The notes beneath the pieces were generated by a model. It was not told the origin of the DNA. It saw only the letters and a list, made by a program, of their open reading frames with translations, and made no database searches. Shown in pieces: positions 34,161 to 42,874 of a stretch of DNA of 64,000 nt (position 1 is the stretch's first letter; every line of letters begins with the position of its first letter). Where the stretch lies: positions 1 to 64,000 of the forward strand of contig PACZ01000032.1 of NCBI GenBank assembly GCA_002700305.1, in the 5' to 3' direction. The position numbers were made by a program, and so were the translations under genes. The DNA comes from Hyphomonas sp. (lineage in GTDB: Bacteria; Pseudomonadota; Alphaproteobacteria; Caulobacterales; Hyphomonadaceae).

Positions 34161-35027
34161 ATGACCCATTCGGACCAGAGCGGCGGCTGGCGCGGCAAGT
34201 TTTCAGCCTTTGCGCTCGCATTCGCAATTTTCGGCGTTGTCTGGTTCTTCATTGCGGCCGCGGGCACCAAGCTCGGCCTGTGGGACTGGCGCACCGGGTT
34301 TGGCACGCTGACCATGGGCTGGGGGCCCAAAATCGTGATGGCGGCGCTGGCCGTCTCCATGATCGCCCTCCTCGTGTCGCTGGTCGCGGCGCCGCGCAAA
34401 CGGCCCTTCATCCTGGCGCTGGCGGCCCTGCTGGTCGCCGGCCTGTCCATGGGGCGCCTGTTTGCGGCGCGTGAGAACGCTAAACGCCTGCCGCCGCTGC
34501 ACGATGTCCAGACCGACTGGGCCCATCCGATCATGCCGACCCCGGCGCTGGTGTCGGCCCGGGCCTCGACCGGGGCCTATAACGAGATCGAGGAAGCGCC
34601 GGTCATCGCCGACGGCGCCAAGGGCAACTGGCCGGGCATGGAAGGCCGTCTCGTCTCCGAAGTGCAGGAAGAGGCCGAATTCGACCCGGAGCGCCAGAAG
34701 AAGGAAGTCTCTGCGCCCTATCCGCACCTCGAAACCGTGGTCCTGCCATCGGTGCCGTTCGACATGGCCTATCAGGCCGCGCTGGAGACCGTGAACGCCA
34801 ATGGCTGGACCATCGTTACCGCCGAGCCGCAGGAAGGCCGGATCGAAGCGACCGACACGACCTTCTGGTTCGAGTTCAAGGATGACGTGATGATCCGCGT
34901 CCTGCCTGAGGGCGAAAGCGGCTCTCGCGTGGATGTCCGCTCGGTCAGCCGCGTTGGCCTGTCGGACCTCGGCGCCAATGCCAAGCGCGTGAAACTCTTC
35001 CTGGAAGACTTCGAAGCCCGGCTTTAG
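34161..35027 (+). CDS. DUF1499 family membrane protein
   Basis: A 288-aa protein: two or three N-terminal helices (FALAFAIFGVVWFFIAAAG, AALAVSMIALLVSLVAA, FILALAALLVAGL) followed by a DUF1499 domain with WTIVTAEPQEGRIEATDTTFWFEF and SRVGLSDLGANAKRVKLFLEDF. This family is usually periplasmic or inner-membrane, function unknown. ATG 34161 is preceded by GAGAGGGAAG. Confidence 0.87.
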   Translation: MTHSDQSGGWRGKFSAFALAFAIFGVVWFFIAAAGTKLGLWDWRTGFGTLTMGWGPKIVMAALAVSMIALLVSLVAAPRKRPFILALAALLVAGLSMGRLFAARENAKRLPPLHDVQTDWAHPIMPTPALVSARASTGAYNEIEEAPVIADGAKGNWPGMEGRLVSEVQEEAEFDPERQKKEVSAPYPHLETVVLPSVPFDMAYQAALETVNANGWTIVTAEPQEGRIEATDTTFWFEFKDDVMIRVLPEGESGSRVDVRSVSRVGLSDLGANAKRVKLFLEDFEARL

Positions 35028-35039
35028 GCGGGCGGGGGC

Positions 35040-35897
35040 TCAGCGCCCTTCGTTCAGGAAGGCAATGATCGCTTCAGGCAGTGCCGGGTCGCCCACGGCA
35101 GAGACGTGGGTACCGGTGATCTGCCTGTATCGCGCGCCGGGGATGATCTCCGCCAGTGTCTCGCCGGACCCGTTGTCCGTGTCCTGATCGCCGGTGATGA
35201 CGAGAACCGGCAGGTCAAACGTCTCCAGCAGGTCGCGCCCGGTATAGATCCGGGCAGAGAGCGCGCCGAGATAGCCTTCCAGCGTGCCGCCACTGGCTTT
35301 CGCCCGGGCAAGAATGGCTTTCGCGGCGGGCGTATCTTCCCCGCGCATTGCGGCCTCGATGGCGGCGCGGAAGCCGTCATTACGGCTGGAATTGCTTTCG
35401 TCGGCCACAGAGTCCCCGACGCCGCCAAGCACCAGCCGGCCGCTGGAGCGCGAGAGGAGCTGGTAGCGCAGCGCACTGATCGCGCCCATGGAATAGCCGA
35501 CGACCGCAAAGGGCTCGGCCCCCAGGTGCTTCATCAGGGCAATCTGGTCGCGGGCAATGGCATCGCGCGGCCAGCTGGCCGGATCGTCCGGCACCGGCGA
35601 GGCGCCATGGCCGCGCAGGTCCGGCGCGATGACGCGGTAACCGGCGTCCGCGATCTTCTGCGCAATGCCGGGCCGGACCCAGTTCAGGTCCGCATTCGCT
35701 GTAAAGCCGTGGAGCAGAAGAACGACCGGCCCGTCGCCGAGGTCGAGATAGGAAATGGGGGTGCCGTCAAACGACTCGAAGGTGCGGGTTACAGGGGCTG
35801 TCATCGCGGTCTCCACTGGCGGGGAGGCATGCGCGGCCGGCGTGGCGGCCAGCGCAAGGCTGAGCAGGACAGCGGACAGGGCTGTTTTCCGGTGCAT
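35040..35897 (-). CDS. Exported alpha/beta hydrolase
   Basis: A 285-aa serine hydrolase with a signal peptide (cleavage after AHA). Marks: VVLLLHGFTANADLNW (oxyanion loop), APDLRGHGAS, nucleophile elbow VVGYSMGAIS (Ser), LVITGDQDTDNGS (Asp) and ITGTHVSAV (His). GGGAGG precedes ATG 35897. Ester or lactone cleavage likely; substrate unknown. Confidence 0.9.
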   Translation of the reverse strand: MHRKTALSAVLLSLALAATPAAHASPPVETAMTAPVTRTFESFDGTPISYLDLGDGPVVLLLHGFTANADLNWVRPGIAQKIADAGYRVIAPDLRGHGASPVPDDPASWPRDAIARDQIALMKHLGAEPFAVVGYSMGAISALRYQLLSRSSGRLVLGGVGDSVADESNSSRNDGFRAAIEAAMRGEDTPAAKAILARAKASGGTLEGYLGALSARIYTGRDLLETFDLPVLVITGDQDTDNGSGETLAEIIPGARYRQITGTHVSAVGDPALPEAIIAFLNEGR

Positions 35898-35953
35898 GAA
35901 TTGTCCTCCCGATGCGGGGAGTGTGCCGGGCCTGTTCTCGACAGGCAAGCCGG

Positions 35954-36865
35954 TTACCGGTCTTTCGGGTCCAGCGCGTCGCGCAGACCGTCGCCGATGA
36001 AGTTCAGGCAGAGCAGGGTGACCGCCATCGTCCCGGCCGGGGCGAGCAGCATCCACGGCTTTTCTTCCATGCGGGACGCGCCATCCGAGATAAGCACGCC
36101 GAGCGAGGTCAGCGGCTCGTTCACGCCGAGGCCGAGGAAGGAGAGGAAGCTTTCCGCCAGGATCACGACCGGAATGGTCAGCGTCACATAGACGGCGACC
36201 GGGCCGATCACGTTCGGCAGGATATGGCGCAGAATGATGGCGCGGCGGCTGACGCCTGCGGCGCGGGCGGCTTCGATGAATTCCTTGCCCTTGATGGCAA
36301 GGGTCTGGCCGCGGACGATCCGCGCCATGGTCAGCCATTCGATGGCGCCGATGGCGGCGAAGATCAGGAAGATGTTCCGCTCGAACACGGTCAGCAGCAG
36401 GATGACGAAGAAGATGAAGGGCAGGGCGTAGAGGACATCCACGATGCGCATCATGAAATTGTCCACCCGGCCGCCGAGATAGCCGGCGGTTGCGCCCCAG
36501 GTCACGCCGATGACCAGGCTGACAGCGGTCGCCACCACGCCGACCATGAGCGAGATGCGCAGGCCGATCATCAGGCGGGCCAGCAGGTCGCGGCCCTGAA
36601 GGTCAGTCCCGAGGAGGTGCCAGTTCTCGAATGTCGGGGCGATGGCGCGGGCACCGGAAATGGTGCGGTAGTCATGCACCCAGACCATCGGGCCGATCAG
36701 GGCGATGACGACCAGGACGCCGAGCACCCACATGGAGGCCACGGCGGCCTTGTTGTGGAACAGGCGGGCGCGGGCATCGTCCCACAGGGAGCGTCCCCCG
36801 GCGATCGCCTGGTTGACGGGTTCGACGCGTCCGGTCGGATCGAGAAGCGGGTCAGCCTGGCTCAT
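35954..36865 (-). CDS. ABC transporter permease (OppC/DppC type)
   Basis: A 303-aa inner-membrane permease with about six helices and the binding-protein-dependent transport motif EAARAAGVSRRAIILRHILPN. The N-terminal region TFENWHLLGTDLQGRDLLARLM is the OppC mark. Translationally coupled to the OppB-type gene upstream: its ATG shares a base with that stop (TGATG). Imports oligopeptides or similar substrates; no ATPase or binding protein is next to it. Confidence 0.92.
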   Translation of the reverse strand: MSQADPLLDPTGRVEPVNQAIAGGRSLWDDARARLFHNKAAVASMWVLGVLVVIALIGPMVWVHDYRTISGARAIAPTFENWHLLGTDLQGRDLLARLMIGLRISLMVGVVATAVSLVIGVTWGATAGYLGGRVDNFMMRIVDVLYALPFIFFVILLLTVFERNIFLIFAAIGAIEWLTMARIVRGQTLAIKGKEFIEAARAAGVSRRAIILRHILPNVIGPVAVYVTLTIPVVILAESFLSFLGLGVNEPLTSLGVLISDGASRMEEKPWMLLAPAGTMAVTLLCLNFIGDGLRDALDPKDR

Positions 36866-37908
36866 CAGTCGTACTTCACTTTCGGGTCGAGCACCGCATA
36901 GAGGATGTCGGCGACGAGGTTCAGCAGCACGATCAGGCCAGCATAAACGATGATCGCGCCCATCACGAGCGTGTAGTCGCGGTTGAGCGCGCCATTGACG
37001 AAGTAGGAGCCGAGCCCCGGCAGGCCGAACACTTTCTCGATGACGACCGAACCGGTCATCACCCGCGCCATGGCCGGTCCGGCATAGGAGATCAGCGGCA
37101 GCAGCGCGGCGGGCAGCGCGTGCCGGGCGATCACCTGGCGCTCAGACAGGCCTTTCGAGCGGGCGGTGCGGATATGGTTGGAGCGCATCGTCTCGATGAT
37201 GGACGCGCGCATGAGGCGGGAAATGATGGCGATCTGCGGCAGCGCCAGCGTGATGACCGGCAGGGTCATATTGTGCCAGTTCATGCCGATATTGGGGTAG
37301 GTGCCAAGGCCGCCGACGGCAAAAATGCCGGCGCCAAGGGAGAAAACCAGAATCAGGATCGGCCCGGTCACAAAGGTCGGGATGGAAATCCCGAACATGG
37401 CGAGCCCCATGACGCCGTAATCGGCCGAGGAATTCTGCCTGAGCCCCGCAAAAACGCCCAGCAATGTGCCGAGCGTTATCCCCAGGATCATCGCCAGAGA
37501 GCCGATCGTGAGCGAAATCGGCAAGCCGTCGGCGATCAGGTCGTTCACGCTCTTGCCAAGCGTCTTGTAGGAGGGCCCGAAATCGCCGTGGAGCACGCCG
37601 CCGACATAGTCGAAATACTGTTCGTGCAGGGGCTTGTCGAAGCCGAATTTGGCGGCGATGGCCTTTTCGGTGGCCGCTGGCAGCTTGCGTTCACCGTCGA
37701 AAGGTCCGCCCGGGGCTGCGCGCATCATCAGGAAGGCCATGGTGATAATGGCCAGCATGGTGGGAATGGCGATCAGCAGGCGCCGGGCAGTATAGGCCCA
37801 TGGGATCCGGCTGAAGGCGCGCTGCAGGGAGGACAAGGGCAAATTTCCGTCGTTGTTGCAGGGCGGTAGCGAAAAGGTGTTCCGCCAAAACCTTGGCAGA
37901 ACGCACAT
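36865..37908 (-). CDS. ABC transporter permease (OppB/DppB type)
   Basis: A permease of about 347 aa: RRLLIAIPTMLAIITMAFLM helix, MRAAPGGPFDG, then LHGDFGPSYKTLGKSVNDL, a permease motif RTARSKGLSERQVIARHALP and SVVIEKVFGLPGLGSYFV. Start unclear: ATG 37908 has AAGGA very close, and later TTG codons are possible. Forms an operon with the OppC-type gene. Substrate not readable. Confidence 0.9.
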   Translation of the reverse strand: MCVLPRFWRNTFSLPPCNNDGNLPLSSLQRAFSRIPWAYTARRLLIAIPTMLAIITMAFLMMRAAPGGPFDGERKLPAATEKAIAAKFGFDKPLHEQYFDYVGGVLHGDFGPSYKTLGKSVNDLIADGLPISLTIGSLAMILGITLGTLLGVFAGLRQNSSADYGVMGLAMFGISIPTFVTGPILILVFSLGAGIFAVGGLGTYPNIGMNWHNMTLPVITLALPQIAIISRLMRASIIETMRSNHIRTARSKGLSERQVIARHALPAALLPLISYAGPAMARVMTGSVVIEKVFGLPGLGSYFVNGALNRDYTLVMGAIIVYAGLIVLLNLVADILYAVLDPKVKYD

Positions 37909-37968
37909 CCTTCCTTAGCTAGGTATCCGAATCGATCAAGACCGTCTCAACAGACAGGACCCTCCCAA

Positions 37969-38379
37969 ATGGCTGATATACGCCGCGTAACAGACGCATT
38001 CGCCGTTGCTCCGCAAATTTCCGAAAAAGATGTCGAAGAAATCGCTGCAGCCGGTTTCAAGACCATTATTGCCAATCGGCCGGACGGCGAAGGCGGCATC
38101 GAACAGCCGCGGATGGGCCCCATCCGGGCAAAAGCCGAAGCCCTCGGCCTGACGTTCGTTGCGCTGCCGTTTTCAGGCGCGCCGACGCCGGAAATCGTTG
38201 AGCGCATGGGCGGAATCCTCAATGAGGCCCCTCAGCCGGTGCTGGCCTATTGCCGCACGGGGACACGCTGTATCACCGCCTGGGCGCTGACCCATGCCGG
38301 GCAGGGCACTGGCAAGGAAATCGTCGACGCTGCAGCCGACGCGGGCTACGATCTTTCCAGCATCGAATCGCTGCTCTAA
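37969..38379 (+). CDS. DUF442 / TIGR01244-type phosphatase-like sulfur-transfer protein
   Basis: A 136-aa protein with the dual-specificity-phosphatase-like loop YCRTGTRC and an upstream ISEKDVEEIAAAGFKTIIANRPD segment. Such domains occur alone and fused to beta-lactamase-type sulfur dioxygenases (Blh), linked to sulfide handling. ATG 37969; no strong Shine-Dalgarno. Free-standing here; an MBL-fold gene is present at 39489. Confidence 0.85.
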   Translation: MADIRRVTDAFAVAPQISEKDVEEIAAAGFKTIIANRPDGEGGIEQPRMGPIRAKAEALGLTFVALPFSGAPTPEIVERMGGILNEAPQPVLAYCRTGTRCITAWALTHAGQGTGKEIVDAAADAGYDLSSIESLL

Positions 38380-38513
38380 GGGCAGTTGCGTATGGCCGGT
38401 GATCACAATTGCGCCGCATTAAGTGTGTTGTCAGTGAGCTGGCGGCGTGCGAGGCAGGAAACCGGCCGCGAACCGTGTCGTGATACATTGTTCGCCAGTC
38501 AGGAGAGTACGGT

Positions 38514-39452
38514 ATGACAGACCGGTTGTGGCTGACCGATTTCAAGTACGACGACGGCGCAATGCTGGTGAAGAAAACCGGCGCGCGTATTCCGCTGACA
38601 TTTTCGCTGATCAACGACGTTTTCACCTGGCTCGCTTTCTATGGCGCTGCCCAGTCCTGGCGCATCTGGCGCCGGATCGAGGGCCACAAGCGCCCGACCA
38701 TCGCGTTCTACCCGGACAAGCCGCGCCCCTGGTATTTCATCTGGCCGGTGATGCATGTTGCTGGCGCGAAGCTGATCGACGATGTCACCAAGGCCGACAT
38801 TGTCATGCAGTTCGACGATTGTACTGCAACGAACAACAAGCTGCCGGACGTCAAGGACGGCGCGCGCCTCGTCAATTTCGAATGCCATGATGTGTCGAAG
38901 TCCAAGGTCGGCGTCGCGTTTGAAAAGGCGGCGGGCTATTCGCTTGCAGTCGACCCGACAACCTATACCGGCCGGATGGTGGAAAAGTCCGAACTCAATG
39001 CCGCGCATGACGGGCGCGTTCTGGAAGGCCCGCTGGATGAGGCCGTACCCGGCAAGTGCTATCAGGTCCTCGTCGACAATGAGATTGAAGGCGGGCTGGT
39101 TGAAGACCTGCGTTGCTGCCTCGTGAACGGCTCTCCGGTCGTTGTCTTCCGCAAGCGCCGCCCGCTGGAGCGCCGCTTCGCGAATGAGAACGCGCAGGTG
39201 CTGCTCGACGAACCTCGCAATTGTTACACGGCGGATGAAATCACCGTGATCGAGCGCTTTGCGAAGGAAATGAGACTGGACTGGGGCGGCATTGACTGTC
39301 TACGTGACCGCAACAGCGGACGACTCTATATCGTCGATGCGAACAAGACCGACATGGGCCCGCCGGTTGCGCTGAAGCTTGGTTCCAAGCTGAGGGCGAC
39401 ACGCCGCATGGCACAGGCCTTCGGGACACGGTTCGCGCCGAAGCGGCGATAA
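38514..39452 (+). CDS. ATP-grasp-like protein, unassigned
   Basis: A 312-aa soluble protein not matching a known enzyme by eye. The C-terminal stretch LDWGGIDCLRDRNSGRLYIV followed by DANKTDMGPP resembles the metal-binding end of ATP-grasp ligases (D/E...N), and TIAFYPDKPRPWYFI near the N-terminus could be its pre-ATP-grasp part. No glycine-rich loop was found. AGGAGAG precedes the ATG. Neighbours (DUF442, MBL hydrolase) give no firm clue. Confidence 0.6.
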   Translation: MTDRLWLTDFKYDDGAMLVKKTGARIPLTFSLINDVFTWLAFYGAAQSWRIWRRIEGHKRPTIAFYPDKPRPWYFIWPVMHVAGAKLIDDVTKADIVMQFDDCTATNNKLPDVKDGARLVNFECHDVSKSKVGVAFEKAAGYSLAVDPTTYTGRMVEKSELNAAHDGRVLEGPLDEAVPGKCYQVLVDNEIEGGLVEDLRCCLVNGSPVVVFRKRRPLERRFANENAQVLLDEPRNCYTADEITVIERFAKEMRLDWGGIDCLRDRNSGRLYIVDANKTDMGPPVALKLGSKLRATRRMAQAFGTRFAPKRR

Positions 39453-39488
39453 GGGCATGTCTGCAGGCTGAATATCGAGAGACTGCAA

Positions 39489-40400
39489 ATGGCCATCCCT
39501 TACATCAAGGAAATTGAATTCGAATACGGTGTCGTCCAGCAGATGACACCGTTGATCCGCCGCGTGATTGCAAACAATCCCGGCCCCTTCACCTATGTCG
39601 GCACCGGCGTCTATATCATCGGACATGGCGAAGTGGCCGTGCTTGATCCGGGGCCGGAGCAGCCGGAACACTTCGAGGCGCTGAAGAAAGCGCTGGAAGG
39701 CGAGACCGTCACGCATGTTCTCGTCAGCCATGGCCACTCCGATCACTCGCCGCTGGCCCAGCCACTTGCTGAGTGGGCGGGCTGCAAGACCTATGCGAAG
39801 AATTGCGGCGTGCCGACCGCCAAGGGCGAGCTTGGCAGTGCGGACGATCTGGGCTTCATGCCGGATGTCAAAGTCGGCGATGGGGATGTGATCTCCGGCC
39901 CCGGCTGGACGCTGGATGTGATCGAAACGCCCGGCCACACCTGCAACCATCTCTGCTTCGGCCTGCGCGAAGAGAATACCTGCCTGTCAGGCGACCATAT
40001 CATGGGCTGGTCGACCACGGTTGTCGCCCCGCCGGACGGGGATATGGGCGACTATATGCGCAGCCTGGAGAAGATCCGTTCCATGAAGTTTGACGCGCTC
40101 TACCCGACGCATGGCGATCCGGTGAAAGGGCAGGACTTTGTCGAACACTTCATCACCGAATATGCCGAGCATCGCCGCGAGCGCGAGCGGGCCATCCTGC
40201 ACCATCTTTCGAAAGGGGAGAATCTGATCCCCGAAATGGTGAAAGAGATGTACAAGGACGTCGACAAGCGTCTGCATCCGGCTGCGGCCATGTCGGTGCT
40301 GGGGCACATGATCGAACTGGTGAAAACCGGGCGCGTGACCACGCCGGACGAAAAGCCGACGGTACGGTCCCATTTCGAACTGGTGCGTTCGGCGGCCTGA
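39489..40400 (+). CDS. MBL-fold metallohydrolase
   Basis: A 303-aa metallo-beta-lactamase-fold hydrolase. Metal motif LVSHGHSDHSPLA (His81, His83, Asp85, His86), then ETPGHTCNHLCFGL (third-site His) and SGDHIMGWS with the bridging Asp; final His in YPTHGDPV. The C-terminal helix domain (RRERERAILHHLSKGEN) is typical of the group with LACTB2-like proteins. Substrate unknown: thioester, lactone or RNA are all compatible. Confidence 0.93.
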   Translation: MAIPYIKEIEFEYGVVQQMTPLIRRVIANNPGPFTYVGTGVYIIGHGEVAVLDPGPEQPEHFEALKKALEGETVTHVLVSHGHSDHSPLAQPLAEWAGCKTYAKNCGVPTAKGELGSADDLGFMPDVKVGDGDVISGPGWTLDVIETPGHTCNHLCFGLREENTCLSGDHIMGWSTTVVAPPDGDMGDYMRSLEKIRSMKFDALYPTHGDPVKGQDFVEHFITEYAEHRRERERAILHHLSKGENLIPEMVKEMYKDVDKRLHPAAAMSVLGHMIELVKTGRVTTPDEKPTVRSHFELVRSAA

Positions 40401-40406
40401 TCCTGC

Positions 40407-42791
40407 CTATCTCATGCTGAGGCCGATCCGCCGTCCCGCAGACAGGTAGTTTGCGGCGGCGACGATGGAATCCGCATCGATCATGAAGTGGCGGTAGAGA
40501 TCACCGATCGTGCCGGTCTGGCCGAAATGCTCGACCCCCAGCGGCGCGGTGCGGTGGCCCATCACGGAACCGATCCAGGCAAGCGTCGCCGGGTGGCCGT
40601 CCGTGACCGTGATCAGCGTTGCATCACGCGGAACATCCGCCATCAGACGTTCGATCTGGCTGGTGGCGTCCTGGTGGCCACGGGCGCGGGCGCGGCGGGC
40701 CGCGGTCCAGCCTGAGTTCAGCCGGTCTGCCGAGGTGATGGCCAGCACGCCGATATCGCGCCGGTCATTGCCGATGCGCCCGGCCGCCTCGATGGCTTCC
40801 GGGGCGACACAGCCCTGATAGGCGATGACGACTTCGCAGTTCGGGCCGGGTTCGCGCAGCCAGTAGGCGCCATCGACAACACCCTGCCGGAAGGCCTGAT
40901 CGTCCCGCGCCTTCAGGCCCAGCTGCTCCAGCGGCCGCGTGGTGAGACGCAGATAGACCGAGCCGCCGGTCTCGTCGCGCAGCCAGGTGCGCTCGTCCGG
41001 GTCGTTCTCGCCGCTGCGCTGCAGATAGTCGAAGCTCCAGTCCATGATGATGGAGAGCTCGTCGAGATAGGCCGGTTCGAAGCTGACAAGGCCGTCCTGG
41101 CTCATCCCGATCAGCTGCGCGCCGATGGACTGGTGCGCGCCGCCTTCCGGCGCCAGCGTCACGCCGGAGGGGGTGCCTGCAATGATGAAGCGGGCGTCCT
41201 GGTAACAGGCATAGTTCAGCGCATCGAGGCCGCGGGCGACGAACGGGTCATAGACCGTGCCGATGGGGATCAGCCGTTCCCCGAACAGGGAATGTGACAG
41301 GCCCGCCGCGCCGAGCAGCAGGAACAAATTCATCTCCGCAATGCCAAGCTCGATATGTTGGCCGCCGGGGGAAAACTGCCACTTCTGTGTGGAGGGGATG
41401 CGCTGCTGGCGGAATGTGTCTTCCTTTTCCGTCCGGGCAAAGAGGGAGCGCCGGTTCACCCAGGGGCCGAGATTTGTAGACGAGGTCACATCCGGGGAAG
41501 TCGTCAGGATGCGGTCCGCGATCTCGCTCTCGCCCTTGGCCAATGCGTCGAGGATCTTGCCGAACCCGGCCTGTGTGGAGAGCGTGCGGTCATCCAGGAA
41601 AACCGGTCCGGCGCTTTTCACTTTCGGCGCGGTAAAGCGGCGCGGGCCTGCGGCGAAGAAGGGCACTTTGCCCAGGAAGGCGTTCATCCCGTCCTTGTCT
41701 TCGACGGTCGCCAGCGTCTCCCATTCCTCGCCTTCCGGCACGCCCATATGCTGCTGGAAGTCCGCCATCTGGGCCGGGTTCATCAGGCCGGCATGATTGT
41801 CCTTGTGGCCTGCGAGCGGTGTGCCCCAGCCCTTGATCGTGTAGGCGAGGAAGACCGTCGGCCGGTCATCGGTGACGCCGTCGAACGCCTCGGTCAGCGT
41901 TTCGAGACACTGGCCGCCGAGATTGTTCATCAGGGCGTTCAGTTCTTCGTCGCTGCGTTTCGAGAGCAGGGCAGAGACCTCGCCCTGATCGCCGAGATCG
42001 TCCATCAGGCGTTTCCGCCACGCGGCGCCGCCCTGATAGGTGAGCGCTGAGTAATCCGCATTCGGACAGGACTGGATCCAGGCTTTCAGCGCTTCGCCGC
42101 CGGGTTCCTCAAAAGCTGCCCGCTGCAGTGCGCCATGGCGCAGCACGACAACGCGCCAGCCGAAGGCTTTGAAGATCGACTCGATCTTTTCCCACAGGCC
42201 CTCATGCACCACGCCGTCCAGGCTCTGGCGGTTATAGTCGATGATCCACCAAGTGTTGCGCAGCTCGTGCTTCCAGCCTTCCTGAAGGCACTCATAGACA
42301 TTGCCCTCGTCCAGTTCCGCGTCGCCCACCAGCGCCACCATCCGGCCCAGCGGGCGGTCTTCCGCCCAGTCCTTGGCGGCGAGATAGTCCTGCACGAGGG
42401 AGGCGAATGCCGTCTCAGCAACGCCAAGGCCGACCGAGCCGGTGGAGAAGTCCACATCGTCCACATCCTTCGTGCGGCTCGGATAGGATTGCGCGCCGCC
42501 ATAGCCGCGGAAGTTCTTCAGCTTCTCCAGGCTCTGATTGCCCATCATGTACTGCATGGCGTGGAAGACAGGCGAGGCGTGCGGTTTCACCGCCACACGG
42601 TCTTCCGGGCGCAGCGTGTGGAAATACAGCGCCGTCATGATCGACACCATCGAGGCGCAGGACGCCTGGTGCCCGCCCACTTTCACATCGCCTTCGCCCT
42701 TGGGACGCAGGTGATTGGCATTGTGCACCATCCAGGCGGAAAGCCAGAGCAGGCGCTGTTCGAGGGTTTTCAGATGCTGGAGATCGGACAT
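40407..42791 (-). CDS. AceE-like thiamine-diphosphate enzyme (transketolase-family E1)
   Basis: A 794-aa ThDP-dependent protein close to homodimeric pyruvate dehydrogenase E1 in layout, though AceE is nearer 890 aa. ThDP motif VALVGDAELDEGNVYECLQE with IDYNRQ closing it; HASPVFHAMQYMMG, FSTGSVGLGVAE and, in the second half, HQSIGAQLIGMSQDGLVSFEP are all present. Databases often call this group just transketolase. No E2 or E3 gene is in the window. A 22-bp perfect palindrome sits 13 bp upstream. Confidence 0.85.
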   Translation of the reverse strand: MSDLQHLKTLEQRLLWLSAWMVHNANHLRPKGEGDVKVGGHQASCASMVSIMTALYFHTLRPEDRVAVKPHASPVFHAMQYMMGNQSLEKLKNFRGYGGAQSYPSRTKDVDDVDFSTGSVGLGVAETAFASLVQDYLAAKDWAEDRPLGRMVALVGDAELDEGNVYECLQEGWKHELRNTWWIIDYNRQSLDGVVHEGLWEKIESIFKAFGWRVVVLRHGALQRAAFEEPGGEALKAWIQSCPNADYSALTYQGGAAWRKRLMDDLGDQGEVSALLSKRSDEELNALMNNLGGQCLETLTEAFDGVTDDRPTVFLAYTIKGWGTPLAGHKDNHAGLMNPAQMADFQQHMGVPEGEEWETLATVEDKDGMNAFLGKVPFFAAGPRRFTAPKVKSAGPVFLDDRTLSTQAGFGKILDALAKGESEIADRILTTSPDVTSSTNLGPWVNRRSLFARTEKEDTFRQQRIPSTQKWQFSPGGQHIELGIAEMNLFLLLGAAGLSHSLFGERLIPIGTVYDPFVARGLDALNYACYQDARFIIAGTPSGVTLAPEGGAHQSIGAQLIGMSQDGLVSFEPAYLDELSIIMDWSFDYLQRSGENDPDERTWLRDETGGSVYLRLTTRPLEQLGLKARDDQAFRQGVVDGAYWLREPGPNCEVVIAYQGCVAPEAIEAAGRIGNDRRDIGVLAITSADRLNSGWTAARRARARGHQDATSQIERLMADVPRDATLITVTDGHPATLAWIGSVMGHRTAPLGVEHFGQTGTIGDLYRHFMIDADSIVAAANYLSAGRRIGLSMR

Positions 42792-42804
42792 GGAGACCTG
42801 TGAA

Positions 42805-42826
42805 ACTGGTTACACGTGTAACCAGT
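42805..42826 (-). promoter_or_regulatory. Perfect 22-bp palindrome, probable repressor operator
   Basis: Half-site ACTGGTTACAC is followed by its exact reverse complement. It lies between 13 and 35 bp before the AceE-like start, just upstream of the Shine-Dalgarno (GGTCTCC), the place where a bound repressor would block transcription. The centre CG with flanking AC resembles LacI- and TetR-type operators; the regulator gene is not in view. Confidence 0.65.
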
Positions 42827-42874
42827 CTCTTGGCACAGGCCTTCCCCTGCGTCCATGCACCCGCGCGGCGGGAT

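Noticed and set aside
36865..37908. Complete oligopeptide ABC importer
   Set aside because: Only the two permease genes are present; no binding protein or ATPase gene adjoins them in this window.
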